This document shows positions 32,337 through 44,423 of a stretch of 51,950 nt of DNA, piece by piece. The number at the start of each line of letters is the position of its first letter. Position 1 is the stretch's first letter. The notes beneath the pieces are model-generated. The model saw nothing but the letters and a program-made list of their open reading frames with translations, made no database searches and was not told the origin of the DNA. Made by a program: the position numbers and the translations under genes. Origin of the DNA: Buttiauxella izardii (lineage in GTDB: Bacteria; Pseudomonadota; Gammaproteobacteria; Enterobacterales; Enterobacteriaceae); the NCBI RefSeq assembly GCF_003601925.1, contig NZ_QZWH01000049.1, positions 1-51,950 of the forward strand, read 5' to 3'.

Positions 32337-32833
32337 TTGTACTGCTCCAGCAAATCAGGGATCGCTTCCGGCGTCAGATAGCTGTGAGTGTCCTCATCAA
32401 TCATCATGGTCGGCCCTTTGTCGCAATTGCCCAGACAGCAAGTTGGCAGCAGGGTAAAGCGACCATCAAACGTGGTTTGACCCGGTTTGATGTTCAGTTT
32501 TGCTTCGATAGCCGATTGAATGCCCTGGTAGCCCGTAATGTGGCAAACCACGCTATCGCAGTAGCGAATTACGTGGCGGCCAACCGGCTGGCGGAAAATC
32601 TGGCTATAGAATGTGGCAACGCCTTCGACGTCACTGGCCGGAATACCCAGCACCTCAGCGATGGCGTAAATAGCGCCGTCTGGCACCCAGCCACGCTGTT
32701 TCTGTACGATTTTCAGCGCTTCGATAGACGCTGCGCGAGCATCTTCGTAATGATGTTTTTCGTGCTCAATCGCATCACGCTCGAATTGACTCAGCTCAAA
32801 GGCTTCTGCCTGGGGTTGTTGTTTATCGTGCAT
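32333..32833 (-). CDS. nuoE: NADH-quinone oxidoreductase subunit E
   Basis: A 166-residue thioredoxin-fold subunit with the [2Fe-2S] cluster N1a. Ligands lie in [10 protein letters not shown] and [16 protein letters not shown]. It is part of the NADH dehydrogenase module with NuoF and NuoG. It starts 2 nt after nuoCD. Confidence 0.97.
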   Translation of the reverse strand: MHDKQQPQAEAFELSQFERDAIEHEKHHYEDARAASIEALKIVQKQRGWVPDGAIYAIAEVLGIPASDVEGVATFYSQIFRQPVGRHVIRYCDSVVCHITGYQGIQSAIEAKLNIKPGQTTFDGRFTLLPTCCLGNCDKGPTMMIDEDTHSYLTPEAIPDLLEQYK

Positions 32834-32835
32834 AG

Positions 32836-34647
32836 TTAGCGATCCACATCGGACATTACAAAATCGATACTACCCAGATAGACAATCAGGTCAGAGACCA
32901 GGCTGCCACGAATCGCTGCCGGGATTTGCTGCAAGTGCGCAAAGCTCGGAGTACGAATACGGGTACGGTAGCTCATGGTGCTGCCGTCGCTGGTCAGGTA
33001 GTAACTGTTAATCCCTTTCGTCGCTTCAATCATCTGGAAGGATTCGTTAGCCGGCATCACCGGGCCCCACGAAACTTGCAGGAAGTGAGTGATCAGGGTT
33101 TCGATATGTTGCAGCGTGCGCTCTTTCGGCGGCGGCGTTGTCAGCGGATGGTCAGCTTTGAACGGGCCAGCAGGCATGTTTTTCAGGCACTGATCAAGAA
33201 TGCGCAAGCTCTGGCGAAGCTCTTCTACTTTCAGCATCACGCGGGTGTAGCAGTCACTGATGCCACCGCCAACCGGGATTTCGAAGTCAAAGTTTTCATA
33301 GCCAGAGTAAGGGCGAGCTTTACGGATATCGAAATCGACACCGGTAGCACGCAGGCCAGCACCGGTCGTGCCCCACTCCAGCGCTTCTTTCTTACCGTAA
33401 GCGGCAACGCCCTGAGAACGGCCTTTCAGGATGGTGTTGCGCAGTGCCGCTTTCTCGTAGGAATCCAGACGTTTCGGCATCCAGTCGAGGAATTCTTTAA
33501 GCAGACGTTCCCAACCGTTTGGCAGGTCGTGCGCCACACCGCCGATACGGAACCAGGCTGGGTGCATACGGAAACCGGTAATCGCTTCGACGAGGTCATA
33601 GATTTTCTGACGGTCGGTAAAGGCGAAGAACACCGGAGTCATCGCGCCCACGTCCTGAATAAACGTGGAGATGTACAGCAAGTGGCTGTTGATACGGAAC
33701 AGTTCAGATAGCATGACGCGAATCACGTCTACGCGTTCAGGAACCTTGATACCCGCCAGTTTTTCAACCGCCAGCACGTATGGCATTTCGTTCACGCAGC
33801 CGCCGAGGTACTCGATACGGTCGGTGTACGGAATGTAGCTGTGCCAGGACTGACGCTCGCCCATTTTCTCAGCGCCACGGTGGTGGTAACCGATGTCCGG
33901 TACGCAATCGACAATTTCTTCACCGTCGAGTTGCAGAACAATTCGGAATGCACCGTGCGCGGATGGGTGGTTTGGACCGAGGTTCAGGAACATGAAATCT
34001 TCATGCTCGCTGCTGCGCTTCATGCCCCAATCTTCAGGCTTGAAGGTCAGCGCTTCCATCTCGAGGTCTTCTTTCTGTTTGGTCAATTCAAACGGATCAA
34101 ACTCGGTGGCACGCGCCGGATAGTCTTTACGCAGCGGATGGCCTTCCCACGTTGGCGGCATCATGATACGCGTCAGGTGCGGGTGACCATTAAAGGTGAT
34201 GCCAAACATTTCCCAGGTTTCGCGCTCATACCAGTTCGCGTTCGGGAACAGTTTGGTGACCGTTGGCACGTTGAGATCGTTTTCGGACAGCGCAACCTTG
34301 AGCATGATGTCGCGGTTACGGTCGATAGAAATCAGGTGGTAGAAAACGGAAAAATCCGCGGCCGGTAAACCGTCGCGGTGGGTACGAAGACGCTCATCCA
34401 TACCATGCAAATCAAATAGCATGACGTAAGGTTTTGGCAGTCTTTTCAGGAAATCGACAACTTCCAGTAATTGTTCACGCTTAACCCAGGCCACTGGAAC
34501 ACCAGTGCGGGTTGGCTGAACGGTAAAGGCATCCGGCCCAAAACGGTTACGCAGTTCGCCAATAACCGGATCATCAAGATGGTCACGGGTTTGCCAGGCT
34601 GGCTGGTTGGCATCATGCGCAGTTAAATCGGTCATAATTCTCACCAT
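32836..34647 (-). CDS. nuoC: NADH-quinone oxidoreductase fused subunit C/D
   Basis: A 603-residue fusion typical of enterobacteria. The NuoC part (about 1-190; [25 protein letters not shown]) is joined to the NuoD 49-kDa-like part (about 215-603; [25 protein letters not shown]), which lines the quinone site. The first ATG at 34647 is shown. The ATG at 34635 ([14 protein letters not shown]) has GGTGAG 4 nt upstream and may be the true start. A gap of about 90 nt follows nuoB. Confidence 0.97.
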   Translation of the reverse strand: MVRIMTDLTAHDANQPAWQTRDHLDDPVIGELRNRFGPDAFTVQPTRTGVPVAWVKREQLLEVVDFLKRLPKPYVMLFDLHGMDERLRTHRDGLPAADFSVFYHLISIDRNRDIMLKVALSENDLNVPTVTKLFPNANWYERETWEMFGITFNGHPHLTRIMMPPTWEGHPLRKDYPARATEFDPFELTKQKEDLEMEALTFKPEDWGMKRSSEHEDFMFLNLGPNHPSAHGAFRIVLQLDGEEIVDCVPDIGYHHRGAEKMGERQSWHSYIPYTDRIEYLGGCVNEMPYVLAVEKLAGIKVPERVDVIRVMLSELFRINSHLLYISTFIQDVGAMTPVFFAFTDRQKIYDLVEAITGFRMHPAWFRIGGVAHDLPNGWERLLKEFLDWMPKRLDSYEKAALRNTILKGRSQGVAAYGKKEALEWGTTGAGLRATGVDFDIRKARPYSGYENFDFEIPVGGGISDCYTRVMLKVEELRQSLRILDQCLKNMPAGPFKADHPLTTPPPKERTLQHIETLITHFLQVSWGPVMPANESFQMIEATKGINSYYLTSDGSTMSYRTRIRTPSFAHLQQIPAAIRGSLVSDLIVYLGSIDFVMSDVDR

Positions 34648-34737
34648 TGCAAATGGTACTGTGGTGACTGTTGGTCAGCGGCTTCGCGCTAATATTATTG
34701 ATATGCGAAGTAAACTCACGCCGACCACAGGCGCAAA

Positions 34738-35412
34738 TTAAATCTCGTCTGGTGTGCGCAAGTTGGTGACAGCAATACGCTCACCACGTTTACGCTCGCG
34801 CTCGGATTGCATATTGGCGCGATACACACCTTGATCGCCAACTACCCACGAGAGCGGACGACGTTCTTTACCGATAGATTCTTGCAGCAGCATCAGAGCC
34901 TGCATGTAAGCTTCCGGACGCGGCGGGCAGCCTGGGATGTAAACATCAACCGGCAGGAATTTATCCACGCCCTGCACCACGGAATAGATGTCGTACATGC
35001 CGCCGGAGTTGGCGCAAGCACCCATCGAAATAACCCATTTTGGCTCGAGCATTTGGTCATACAGACGCTGAATGACCGGAGCCATTTTGGTAAAGCAGGT
35101 TCCTGCAATTACCATCAGGTCAGCCTGACGCGGAGAAGCACGCAATACTTCGGCACCAAAACGTGCCACGTCGTGCACGGCGGTAAACGAGGTCACCATC
35201 TCAACGTAGCAGCAAGAAAGGCCAAAGTTATAAGGCCAAATTGAGTTTTTACGACCCCAGTTCACCATATCGTGCATGGCATGTTCGAGCTTGCCCATGT
35301 ACACGCTACGGTTGATTTCTTGGTCAAGAGGATCGGTCACGATCTCCTGTTTTTGCAGGGGGTAACGGTCGTTCTCACCGTCGGGGTCTATGCGGGTGAG
35401 CGTATAGTCCAT
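34738..35412 (-). CDS. nuoB: NADH-quinone oxidoreductase subunit B
   Basis: A 224-residue subunit with cluster N2, the last in the electron chain to quinone. The adjacent-cysteine motif [12 protein letters not shown] and the ligands in [11 protein letters not shown] and [11 protein letters not shown] are present. It starts 15 nt after nuoA. Confidence 0.97.
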   Translation of the reverse strand: MDYTLTRIDPDGENDRYPLQKQEIVTDPLDQEINRSVYMGKLEHAMHDMVNWGRKNSIWPYNFGLSCCYVEMVTSFTAVHDVARFGAEVLRASPRQADLMVIAGTCFTKMAPVIQRLYDQMLEPKWVISMGACANSGGMYDIYSVVQGVDKFLPVDVYIPGCPPRPEAYMQALMLLQESIGKERRPLSWVVGDQGVYRANMQSERERKRGERIAVTNLRTPDEI

Positions 35413-35427
35413 CTTATTGCCTCGCTG

Positions 35428-35871
35428 TTACTGCTGACGGTTAGTGATACTGTCGGTTTCCGGGTTGATTTGGGCACGGCGCGAACGCGCAGGTGTCCAG
35501 TCAAGCGCGCCAATACGCACCAGATACACCAGGCCTGCCAGTAGCACTAAAATGAAAATTGCGGCCTCGACGAAGCCTACCCATCCACTTTCACGGATGG
35601 AAACTGACCACGCATAGAGATACAAGGCTTCCACGTCGAAGATAACGAAGAACATAGCAACCAGGTAAAACTTGGCGGATAGACGTAAGCGCGCTGTACC
35701 AACTGAGTCGATACCTGACTCGAAGGGAGTGTTTTTGTGCCGACCCTTAGCTCTCCCGCCAAGGAACCAGGCCCCGAGAAGCATTACGCAACACAGGCCT
35801 ATGGCAACAATAAGAAAAACTGCGAACGCCCAATGGTGAGCGATAACTTCAGTGGATGTTGACATACTCAT
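35428..35871 (-). CDS. nuoA: NADH-quinone oxidoreductase subunit A
   Basis: A 147-residue protein with three transmembrane helices, the first gene of the operon. The conserved loop [13 protein letters not shown] and the segment [14 protein letters not shown] identify it. Upstream lies a 629-nt region facing lrhA, which holds the operon's promoters. Confidence 0.97.
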   Translation of the reverse strand: MSMSTSTEVIAHHWAFAVFLIVAIGLCCVMLLGAWFLGGRAKGRHKNTPFESGIDSVGTARLRLSAKFYLVAMFFVIFDVEALYLYAWSVSIRESGWVGFVEAAIFILVLLAGLVYLVRIGALDWTPARSRRAQINPETDSITNRQQ

Positions 35872-36500
35872 TGCTTACTCATCAAAAGTGGCGCCAAAGT
35901 CTCTGCTCTTGCTGGCAGATGAACACCACATCGATTCATGGGGAGGAACAATTAACCTTACAATTTCTGCCGGAATCAAAACTTTTCCTGCAAATTGATG
36001 GGGTTTTTTACTCCTTTCTATAACCTTTTGTCAACTTTAACAAAAGTATCCACACATTAATTTACATGACTCCACTTTCATTAACATTTAGTGCCCTAAA
36101 CGTTAGTTCCGCCGAGTGATTAACTCGGTATTAGTGAAGGTGAATCGTGTCCGTTAAGGTGGGAAAAAATAACTACTGTTCTATTTTGGCAGGAATTCTC
36201 AACTATTCATCCCCCCTATAGGGAGTATTTTCTTGATCTGAGACACGCTTTTGTTAATCCATCTCAAAAACCAACAACATTGCGGCCTATTTTTTAACAT
36301 TTAACCGTGAGTTGATTCGTAGGTATAGGGAAGAAGGTAGAGGTTGAGGGAGGTACGGAGTGGTTTGTTTTAAAACATGTTTTTACAAAACAGCAATAAA
36401 CATAACTTGCGCTGATTAAAAAACGAGCCACTGAGCGAAAAATCTCCCCCAGTGACCTGTTTTCGAATTTCATATTTTGTTACCAACTACCCTTCACGTG
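35872..36500 (-). promoter_or_regulatory. 629-nt nuo upstream region
   Basis: An AT-rich non-coding region between lrhA and nuoA on the same strand. In E. coli this space holds the nuo promoters and sites for ArcA, NarL and other regulators. I see no convincing ORF and could not assign a -10/-35 pair or a regulator site with confidence. TATAGGGAGTATT near 36220 is a minor landmark. Confidence 0.5.
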
Positions 36501-37436
36501 TTACTCGAAATCGCGTTCCATTAACACAGTGTCATCATCTTCATCTGAAGAAGCTAAATAGCGATAAGGATTAGGGTTGGATTCCAGCGCACTAAAAATA
36601 GCCTGCGCTAAATCATTGGTCGTATGCATATTACGGCACAGCAGATACTGGGTTTCTGGCATCGCGGGTAAACCATCTGCACTACCCAGCACACGCAATT
36701 CCGGGCTCATCATTTCTACAGGGCGGGCTGTCACGCCCAAACCGGCTTTAACGGCAGCACGAACGGCTGAAAGTGTTGAAGCAACATAGGCAATACGCCA
36801 TGGAATGCGCTCTGCATTCAAATGCTCCAGCATCATATCGCGGTAAGGACTAGGATCGTCGAGCATTACCAGAGGCACCGTTTCACCTTTCTGGAACACA
36901 TAATCTGCCGCGCAATACCATAATGTCGGTGAAGTCCGTAAAACAATAGACTCAAAATGCGCAGGCTTCGAGGTAGTCACCACCAAATCGACTTCCTGCT
37001 GGTTTAGCATTTCAGCCATAAATGGATTGCGCTTAACACGCACATCCAACGCCAGCTTTGGATAAACAGAACTTATCCGATTAAGCAGGAATGGCAGAAT
37101 GGTATCTGCGGTTTCATCAGAGGCACCAATGGTCAGCACACCTTGCAAATTGCTAAACATCAGCGAAGTACAAGCTTCATCATTAAAACGCAGAATTTTT
37201 CGTGCGTAGCCCAGAAGCTGAATTCCATGCTCTGTCAGCAGTTTATTACGGCCATGGCGTGCAAAAAGCTCTTTCCCTACTAACTGTTCAAGGCGCTGCA
37301 TCTGCTGGCTAACTGCCGATTGAGTCCGGCAAACCGCAACTGCTGCCGCTGCGAACGTATTGAGATCCGCTACGGCAACAAAAGTCCTTAGCAGATCGAG
37401 GTCGAGATTTAATATCGGACGATTTGCGTTAATCAT
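36501..37436 (-). CDS. lrhA: LysR-type regulator LrhA
   Basis: A 311-residue LysR-family DNA-binding protein. The winged helix-turn-helix (about 11-70, with [19 protein letters not shown]) is followed by the effector domain. In E. coli LrhA represses flhDC motility genes, type 1 fimbriae and rpoS translation, and controls its own gene. It sits upstream of nuo as in E. coli. The C-terminus is acidic ([16 protein letters not shown]). Confidence 0.96.
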   Translation of the reverse strand: MINANRPILNLDLDLLRTFVAVADLNTFAAAAVAVCRTQSAVSQQMQRLEQLVGKELFARHGRNKLLTEHGIQLLGYARKILRFNDEACTSLMFSNLQGVLTIGASDETADTILPFLLNRISSVYPKLALDVRVKRNPFMAEMLNQQEVDLVVTTSKPAHFESIVLRTSPTLWYCAADYVFQKGETVPLVMLDDPSPYRDMMLEHLNAERIPWRIAYVASTLSAVRAAVKAGLGVTARPVEMMSPELRVLGSADGLPAMPETQYLLCRNMHTTNDLAQAIFSALESNPNPYRYLASSDEDDDTVLMERDFE

Positions 37437-38443
37437 AATTTTTTCACTAGTAGGTTGCTCTTACGAGTCTGCCTTAGTTTTATTGCTGTGATTTATCAAA
37501 AAGATAAAGCAATTCCCTTTTACAGAACGTCCCCGTAGGGCTACACCGTCATCCTGACAGTCGCTCTGACTTTTATTTTCACTCACCCTGACTGGCGCGA
37601 ATCATTAATGTGATTGGCGTATTCCGGGAGATATTATACTGACGTATCCAACATACAAACATTCGTCTTAACGTACTAGTCGCTTAAATTAAAACTGAGT
37701 AATTATTGTAAATCCACTTCAATAATGAGTTTTATTTATTCAACACACAAGATCTATGAGTGTTTGACGGATGAAAACCTTCGTAAGATTACTATCCAAC
37801 TTGAGTATTTCATTGCGCAGAATGACGAAATGCGAATCTACAATAAAACATAGAGTTGCGTAATATTCAACAAGTCACACTAACCATAAACTGTTAGATA
37901 TCTTACCGCAAATCCTCCCTACCCATAACTTTTGTTGCGAATTATCTGATCTCATTCTCTTTTTTAATTAATTCTTCAACCGATTATTACCAAAAATGGA
38001 CAAGTTCATTGCAGATGAATGAGAAGAAACTCAAATCTATTAACTGGTTATATTAATGAGATCATCTGTTATTTTTTATACATATTATTAACTCGCACTA
38101 ATGTATTCATTTTAACCTTAAGCATGAATATTCAATTTTCCTTAACTATTACTCAATTTAATTCGCAACTAACACAGCATCACCGACTACGATTACCCGT
38201 ATTGATGTAGCGAATGAACTTGAAAATCGACTGATTATCTATATTTTAAATTGAAAATGCTTCTTTATACAAAATATAACACCATAAAAATCCCATTCAC
38301 CTGGCGTTCTCTCTTTCTCAGAAATCGAAAGATTAATTACTGTTAGCCGCTTCGCCCACCTTCAAATCTGGGCGCGGCAGGAGTACATTGATGCCTGGTC
38401 GCTTCCACGGCAGGAAGTGACGCTAACATTTAAGGTCAGGTTC
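37437..38443. other. 1-kb AT-rich divergent control region lrhA-alaA
   Basis: About 1,000 nt, strongly AT-rich, with no convincing gene. The only frame above 60 codons (38019-38210) has no ribosome-binding site and an uninformative composition. It must hold the lrhA promoter and long leader and the alaA promoter. The AT-richness would suit binding by H-NS-type or LysR regulators. A GGCAGG-type segment just before alaA is the only GC-rich part. Confidence 0.6.
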
Positions 38444-39658
38444 ATGTCCCCTATCGAAAAATCCAGCAAACTTGATAACGTCTGTTATGACATCCGTGGC
38501 CCCGTGCTCAAAGAGGCCAAGCGCCTTGAAGAAGAAGGGAATAAAGTTCTCAAACTGAATATTGGCAACCCTGCGCCATTTGGTTTCGATGCACCGGATG
38601 AAATTCTTGTCGATGTGATTCGTAACCTGCCAACCGCGCAAGGTTACTGCGACTCAAAAGGACTTTACTCCGCACGCAAAGCCATCATGCAGCATTATCA
38701 AGCACGTGACATGCGGGATGTTACGGTTGAGGACATCTACATCGGTAACGGTGTCTCCGAGCTCATCGTGCAATCAATGCAAGCTTTGCTTAATAGCGGC
38801 GACGAAATGCTGGTTCCTGCTCCGGATTATCCTTTATGGACGGCGGCGGTATCACTTTCCAGCGGTAAAGCAGTGCATTACTTATGTGATGAGTCTTCCG
38901 ATTGGTTCCCGGATCTTGACGATATTCGCGCTAAAATCACCCCGCGCACTCGCGGTATTGTGATTATTAACCCGAACAACCCAACCGGCGCGGTCTACTC
39001 TAAAGAGCTGCTGCTGGAAATCGTCGAAATTGCGCGTCAGCATAATTTGATTATTTTTGCTGATGAGATTTACGACAAGATTCTGTACGACGAAGCCCAG
39101 CATCACTCCATTGCTGCGCTGGCACCGGATTTGCTGACTGTCACTTTTAACGGTTTATCTAAAACTTACCGTGTTGCCGGTTTCCGTCAGGGCTGGATGG
39201 TTTTGAACGGGCCGAAAAAACACGCTAAAGGTTATATTGAAGGTCTGGAAATGCTGGCCTCCATGCGCCTGTGTGCCAATGTTCCGGCGCAACATGCAAT
39301 TCAGACGGCGCTGGGCGGTTATCAGAGCATCAGTGAATTTATTGCACCTGGCGGGCGTCTGTATGAGCAACGTAATCGTGCATGGGAACTGATTAACGAT
39401 ATTCCTGGTGTGTCATGTGTGAAGCCACGCGGCGCGCTGTACATGTTCCCGAAAATCGATGCTAAACGCTTCAACATCCATGACGACCAAAAAATGGTGC
39501 TGGATTTCTTGCTGCAAGAAAAAGTGCTGTTGGTTCAGGGTACGGCGTTTAACTGGCCGTGGCCGGATCACGTGCGCATCGTGACTTTACCGCGCGTTGA
39601 TGAACTGGAAATGGCTATCAACAAGTTTGGCCGTTTCCTCGGACACTACCACCAGTAA
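38444..39658 (+). CDS. alaA: glutamate-pyruvate aminotransferase AlaA
   Basis: A 404-residue PLP-dependent class I/II aminotransferase making alanine from pyruvate and glutamate. Motifs include NPNNPTGAVYS, FADEIYDKILYD and the PLP-lysine region FNGLSKTYRVAGFRQG. A GTG at 38417 would add nine residues, but ATG at 38444 gives the family start (MSPIEKSSKLDNVCYDIRGP). It is followed by yfbR 79 nt on, with an imperfect G-rich hairpin (39667-39689) between. Confidence 0.97.
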   Translation: MSPIEKSSKLDNVCYDIRGPVLKEAKRLEEEGNKVLKLNIGNPAPFGFDAPDEILVDVIRNLPTAQGYCDSKGLYSARKAIMQHYQARDMRDVTVEDIYIGNGVSELIVQSMQALLNSGDEMLVPAPDYPLWTAAVSLSSGKAVHYLCDESSDWFPDLDDIRAKITPRTRGIVIINPNNPTGAVYSKELLLEIVEIARQHNLIIFADEIYDKILYDEAQHHSIAALAPDLLTVTFNGLSKTYRVAGFRQGWMVLNGPKKHAKGYIEGLEMLASMRLCANVPAQHAIQTALGGYQSISEFIAPGGRLYEQRNRAWELINDIPGVSCVKPRGALYMFPKIDAKRFNIHDDQKMVLDFLLQEKVLLVQGTAFNWPWPDHVRIVTLPRVDELEMAINKFGRFLGHYHQ

Positions 39659-39737
39659 ACCTTCAGGGGGAGATGTTTGCATCTTCCCCTGCCCCCCTGC
39701 ACAATGGTTTTCTTTGCAGTAGACACCGAGTGTACCT

Positions 39738-40337
39738 ATGAGCCAGAGCCATTTCTTCGCCCACCTTTCACGTCTGAAATTAATCAATCGTTGGCCGCTG
39801 ATGCGTAATGTGCGTACCGAAAATGTTTCGGAGCATAGTTTGCAAGTTGCGATGGTCGCTCACGCTTTGGCCGTCATTAAAAACCGTAAATTTAACGGGC
39901 AGATTAATGCCGAGCACGTTGCGCTGTTGGCGATGTATCACGATGCCAGCGAAGTGCTGACCGGGGATTTGCCCACGCCGGTGAAATATTTTAACTCGCA
40001 GATTGCCCACGAATACAAAGCCATCGAAAAAATTGCCCAGCAGAAATTGATTGATATGGTGCCGGAAGAGTTACGCGATATCTGGGCGCCGCTGATTGAT
40101 GAGCATCAGAGCAGCGATGAAGAAAGAGCCATCGTGAAGCAGGCCGATGCGCTATGCGCCTATCTGAAATGTCTGGAAGAGTTGTCTGCCGGGAATAACG
40201 AGTTTTTGCTGGCGAAAAGCCGCCTCGAGAAAACGCTGGCTGACCGTCACAGCGAAGAAATGGATTACTTCATGAATGTGTTTGTGCCAAGTTTCCAGTT
40301 GTCGCTGGATGAGATTAGCCAGGATTCACCATTATAG
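39738..40337 (+). CDS. yfbR: 5'-deoxynucleotidase YfbR (HD domain)
   Basis: A 199-residue cytosolic enzyme that dephosphorylates deoxyribonucleoside 5'-monophosphates, needed in the dCTP-to-dTTP salvage route. The metal ligands of the HD domain are all present: His33 (SEHSLQ), His68-Asp69 ([16 protein letters not shown]) and Asp137 (VKQADAL). Length equals that of E. coli. It is probably cotranscribed with alaA. Confidence 0.97.
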   Translation: MSQSHFFAHLSRLKLINRWPLMRNVRTENVSEHSLQVAMVAHALAVIKNRKFNGQINAEHVALLAMYHDASEVLTGDLPTPVKYFNSQIAHEYKAIEKIAQQKLIDMVPEELRDIWAPLIDEHQSSDEERAIVKQADALCAYLKCLEELSAGNNEFLLAKSRLEKTLADRHSEEMDYFMNVFVPSFQLSLDEISQDSPL

Positions 40338-40344
40338 TTATATG

Positions 40345-40460
40345 CCCTCACCCTAACCCTCTCCCCCAGGAGAGGGAATTATCCGGTTTTCCCCCTCTCA
40401 TGGGGTGTGGGAATTCTCCGGTTTTCTCCCTCTCCATCAGGGAGAGGGCCGGGGTGAGGG
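40345..40460. repeat. CCCTCACCCTAACCC...GGGGTGAGGG repeat, copy B (yfbR-yfbS)
   Basis: About 116 bp between the converging genes yfbR and yfbS, with the same inverted ends and internal CCCTCTCC/GGGAGAGGG units as copy A. Here the internal spacer TCCGGTTTTC is repeated twice. The strong hairpins could end transcription from both sides; there is no separate terminator. Confidence 0.85.
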
Positions 40461-40474
40461 TTGTTTTTAGCTAG

Positions 40475-42307
40475 TTAAAACGGAAATAGCATCGGCACCA
40501 TCACCACACTTACCACCATCACAATCACCGTAAATGGCACACCCATCTTCACAAAATCGCTGAACTTATAATTCCCCGGCCCAAGAACCAATGTATTCAC
40601 CGGAGAAGATACTGGCGTCATAAACGCGGCAGAGGCAGCGAGCGCAACGATCATGGCAAATGGATAAGGCGAAACGCCCATTGATTTTGCCGCCGCCAGC
40701 GCTATCGGAGCCATCAAAACAGCAGTCGCGGTATTTGAGATAAACAGCCCAATCGCGGCACACATAACGAACAGGCAAATCAACATCAGATGCGGCCCGT
40801 AGCCGCCGCCCATGCGCATCAATCCGTCCACAATCAAATTCACCCCGCCGGTTTTTTGCAGCGCAAGGGCAAATGGCATCATGCCGACAATCAAGATAAT
40901 GCTCGGCCAATGCACCGCTTTATACGCGCTCTCCATGTCGATACAGCGGAATTTACCCATCAGCAAACAGGCGATAATCGCGGCAATCGGATTGGGAATT
41001 TCATCGGTCAGCATCAGGGCGACCATTAATGCGAGGCAGAAAATCGCGTGGGGGGCCTGGCTATGGGCAGGCGAGGCTTCGCCCTCTTCCACCGGCAAAT
41101 TCAGCACCAGAAAATCGCGGCCTTTAAGCTGCAACTGGCTAATCAGTTTCCAGTCGCCCACCACCAGCAGAATATCGCCAAGCTGCAAAAATTCATCGAC
41201 CAACAAACCTTCCATCGCTTCACCGTTGCGACGCAACCCGACGACATTCAGGCCGTAGCGCGTGCGAAAGCCGATTTCGCGCAGCGTTTGCCCGATGAGC
41301 TCAGACTCAGGGATCAGCGACACTTCCGCCATGCCGACGTCCAGCGCCTGGTCGGAAAAATACTCGCCGCGCAGCACCATCGGCTCGAGCATCTGCTCGC
41401 TACAAAACTCGCGTAAATCGACTTCAGAGGCGGACATATCAATCAGCAAAACGTCGCGGGCGCGAAATTCTGTTACGCCGGTGACATTAACAATGACGCG
41501 GCGGAATTTGCGCCAGCGTTCAAGGCCAATGACGTTTGCGCCATAACGTTCACGCAGCTTTAAATCATCAAGACGACGACCCACCATTGGCGAACCCGGG
41601 CGAATCGTCAGGCGGCGCGCGCGCCCCGTCAGCCGGTAATCTTTGATCAAGTCGCGGAAAGTACGGCGTCGCCAGTCCTGTTTGCCGTCATCTTTTTTCT
41701 GCCCGTTGAGCGCAAAACGCATCACCAGCATGTAGCCGATACCCAGCAGTAAAATGACCAGCCCGATTGGCGTCACGCTAAAGAAGTGAAAACCCTGTAA
41801 ACCTTCGCGCAGCAGTTCGCTGTTCACCACCAGGTTTGGCGGCGTGGCGACCAGCGTCATCATGCCGCTGATCAGCCCGGCAAAACTGAGCGGCATCATC
41901 AGGCGCGAGGGCGAGGTTTTCATTCGCATAGAAACACTGAGAACAACGGGGATAAATATCGCGACAACGCCCGTCGAGCTCATAAACGCGCCCAGGCCCG
42001 CCACGGTTAACATCAGCAAAACCAGCATTTTGGTTTCGCTACTTCCCGCCACGTCCACCAGCCAGGAGCCCATTTTGGTGGCAACGCCAGTTCGCACGAG
42101 TCCATCGCCAATGATAAACAGCGCGGCAATCAGGATAACGTTGGGATCGCTAAAGCCAGAAAAGGCTTCACTAAGAGTGAGCGTGCCGCTGAGGACAAAC
42201 GCAATGATGACAAGAAGTGCAACCGCATCCATACGTACTTTTCCAGTGGCGAACAACACCACCGCTATCGCTAGCAGCGATAAAACCCAAATGAGTTCCG
42301 AGTTCAA
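40475..42307 (-). CDS. yfbS: putative SLC13-type transporter YfbS with two TrkA-C domains
   Basis: A 610-residue inner membrane protein. An N-terminal half with about five to six helices ([24 protein letters not shown]) is followed by two RCK_C/TrkA-C domains (about 215-300 and 305-390; [13 protein letters not shown]). A second membrane half ends in [19 protein letters not shown]. Family: divalent anion/Na+ symporters. The substrate is unknown. Same length as the E. coli protein. Confidence 0.93.
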   Translation of the reverse strand: MNSELIWVLSLLAIAVVLFATGKVRMDAVALLVIIAFVLSGTLTLSEAFSGFSDPNVILIAALFIIGDGLVRTGVATKMGSWLVDVAGSSETKMLVLLMLTVAGLGAFMSSTGVVAIFIPVVLSVSMRMKTSPSRLMMPLSFAGLISGMMTLVATPPNLVVNSELLREGLQGFHFFSVTPIGLVILLLGIGYMLVMRFALNGQKKDDGKQDWRRRTFRDLIKDYRLTGRARRLTIRPGSPMVGRRLDDLKLRERYGANVIGLERWRKFRRVIVNVTGVTEFRARDVLLIDMSASEVDLREFCSEQMLEPMVLRGEYFSDQALDVGMAEVSLIPESELIGQTLREIGFRTRYGLNVVGLRRNGEAMEGLLVDEFLQLGDILLVVGDWKLISQLQLKGRDFLVLNLPVEEGEASPAHSQAPHAIFCLALMVALMLTDEIPNPIAAIIACLLMGKFRCIDMESAYKAVHWPSIILIVGMMPFALALQKTGGVNLIVDGLMRMGGGYGPHLMLICLFVMCAAIGLFISNTATAVLMAPIALAAAKSMGVSPYPFAMIVALAASAAFMTPVSSPVNTLVLGPGNYKFSDFVKMGVPFTVIVMVVSVVMVPMLFPF

Positions 42308-42350
42308 AACAAGTCCCTGTAAGTTGTCTCTGGGCCAAAAATCATGCCAT

Positions 42351-42375
42351 AAAAAAGCCCCGCAAGAGCGGGGCT
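42351..42375 (-). terminator. terminator of hxpA
   Basis: On the minus strand a perfect AGCCCCGC/GCGGGGCT stem is followed by six T. It lies 12 nt after the hxpA stop codon and upstream of yfbS. Confidence 0.9.
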
Positions 42376-42386
42376 AAATCATGTGT

Positions 42387-43046
42387 TTAGTGTTTTCTGA
42401 ACACTTCAACAGTGCCATCAGGCAACTTCTGCACCAGCAATTCGGTTAACGAATGCAGCGCATAATCGACATGTTCAAGGCGTGGCGTGTCAGCCGGAGC
42501 GTTAACTGCAATCACATGGCAACCCGCCGCAAGGCCAGAAAGCACGCCCGCTGGCGCATCTTCCACCACCACGCATTCTTCAGGCTCAAGCCCGAGTAAC
42601 TGCGCGCCGAGCAGGTAAGCATCCGGCTCAGGTTTACCACGAGCTACACGTTCCGCAGTCACCAGTACTTCTGGCGCGGGCAATCCACCCGCCGCGCGGC
42701 GCGCAGAAGCTACCGGCAGCGAACCCGACGTGACGATGGCCCACGGAATACCGGCTTCGTTCAAATGAGCCAATAACTCAACGGCACCCGGCAAAGCCAC
42801 GATACCGTCAGTGTCTTCTGACTCGATTTTTTCGAGACGCAAGAATTCCTGTTGGATTTCTTCTTCAGAAGCACCCGCCATAAAGTGACGCAGCGAAGTT
42901 ATCGCCTGTTTGCCATGAATGAAGCCCAGTACTTCCTGTGGCGAAATATCGAAACGCTTTGCCCAGTTAATCCATGCACGCTCAACTGCTGGCAGGGAAT
43001 CAACCAGAGTCCCATCCAAATCAAACAAGAAACCTTTGCACTTCAC
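42387..43046 (-). CDS. hxpA: hexitol phosphatase A (HAD family; YfbT)
   Basis: A 219-residue HAD-superfamily phosphatase acting on sugar and sugar-alcohol phosphates such as sorbitol-6-phosphate and mannitol-1-phosphate. Motifs: FLFDLDGTLVDS (nucleophile Asp9, acid Asp11), VTSGSLPVA, RGKPEPDAYLLGA and VVEDAPAGVLSG. I chose the GTG at 43046 (GGGGAG upstream; protein VKCKGFLFD), not the ATG at 43094 that lies inside yfbU. The GTG lies 14 nt after the yfbU stop. Confidence 0.94.
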   Translation of the reverse strand: MKCKGFLFDLDGTLVDSLPAVERAWINWAKRFDISPQEVLGFIHGKQAITSLRHFMAGASEEEIQQEFLRLEKIESEDTDGIVALPGAVELLAHLNEAGIPWAIVTSGSLPVASARRAAGGLPAPEVLVTAERVARGKPEPDAYLLGAQLLGLEPEECVVVEDAPAGVLSGLAAGCHVIAVNAPADTPRLEHVDYALHSLTELLVQKLPDGTVEVFRKH

Positions 43047-43059
43047 TACGCATCTCCCC

Positions 43060-43557
<498 letters not shown>

Positions 43558-43632
43558 TTAGCTCCTGTTACGCAGGGTGGATTAGCCCCTACGAAAAATA
43601 ATCCTTTCTATATATGCGAAACGGCAGGGATT

Positions 43633-44088
43633 TTACAAATCATCAAGAAAAGTTTTATCCAACTGCTTAAACGCACGTTTCAGAACTTCGGCCAATGCCT
43701 GGTAATCTGGCTTGCCTTCAATCGGCGCTAACGCCTGCCCGGATTCCTGTAATTTGCCGCGCACTTCGTAAAACCAATTCAGAATGGATGGCGGCAATGG
43801 CGTTACGGAACGTTTACCTAACCACCATAAACCTTGCATCGGCAGGCTACAGGCGAATAACGCGGTGGCGACAGCGGGGCCAAGTTGGCCACCAAGGGCA
43901 ATTTGCCAGGTCAGCGTAAACACAGCGAGTGGAGGCATAAAGCGGATGGCGAAACGCGTGGCGCGGATGACGCGGTTTTCAACGAAGATCGGCGCGAGGC
44001 GTTTATCGACAGGCCAGGTCTTAGAATATTGCTGCCCGCGACTGAACATACTGAACCAGCTTGCGTGGCTGTTTAGGGGTGTCGACAT
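43633..44088 (-). CDS. yfbV: UPF0208 membrane protein YfbV (terminus region associated)
   Basis: A 151-residue inner membrane protein with two hydrophobic segments (about 47-67 and 69-91). In E. coli YfbV helps insulate the Ter macrodomain with MatP. The C-terminal cytosolic part ([14 protein letters not shown]) is well conserved. It diverges from ackA, as in E. coli. Confidence 0.94.
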   Translation of the reverse strand: MSTPLNSHASWFSMFSRGQQYSKTWPVDKRLAPIFVENRVIRATRFAIRFMPPLAVFTLTWQIALGGQLGPAVATALFACSLPMQGLWWLGKRSVTPLPPSILNWFYEVRGKLQESGQALAPIEGKPDYQALAEVLKRAFKQLDKTFLDDL

Positions 44089-44423
44089 GACGTTACCTCA
44101 ACTTCACATATAAAAAATAAAATTTTTGTGCAATTTAACAACTCTAAATTACATGGTTCAAAATCTTTTGTCTTTAACCATCGCAATCGGGTATCCTGTG
44201 CCGGCCTTGATGGCCGTAGAAGGGAAACCGCAGGTTGTCAATTTTTTGCTCAGTCCGCCATTGCCAGGAAAACACGCAATATGGCGTAAACTCTAGAGTA
44301 TTTATTCGTTGTGCCAAAAAAACACTTCTGGCATGACGTTAATCATAAATGTCAGGCTCATCATGCGCTACGCTGAGAGACTATCTGACGTTTTTTTAGC
44401 CACAATTAAAAGTAGGTACTTCC
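44089..44423 (+). promoter_or_regulatory. ackA upstream region with leader hairpin and T-run
   Basis: A 335-nt non-coding region between divergent yfbV and ackA. Near its end, GTCAG at 44351-44355 pairs with CTGAC at 44385-44389 around nested CTCA/TGAG and GCG/CGC arms. Seven T follow (44391-44397). This resembles an intrinsic terminator 27 nt before the ackA start. The ribosome-binding site of ackA is weak (GTAGG). I did not assign a promoter. Confidence 0.5.

Noticed and set aside
38019-38210. A 63-codon frame in the lrhA-alaA gap
   Set aside because: No ribosome-binding site, and content expected by chance in AT-rich DNA.
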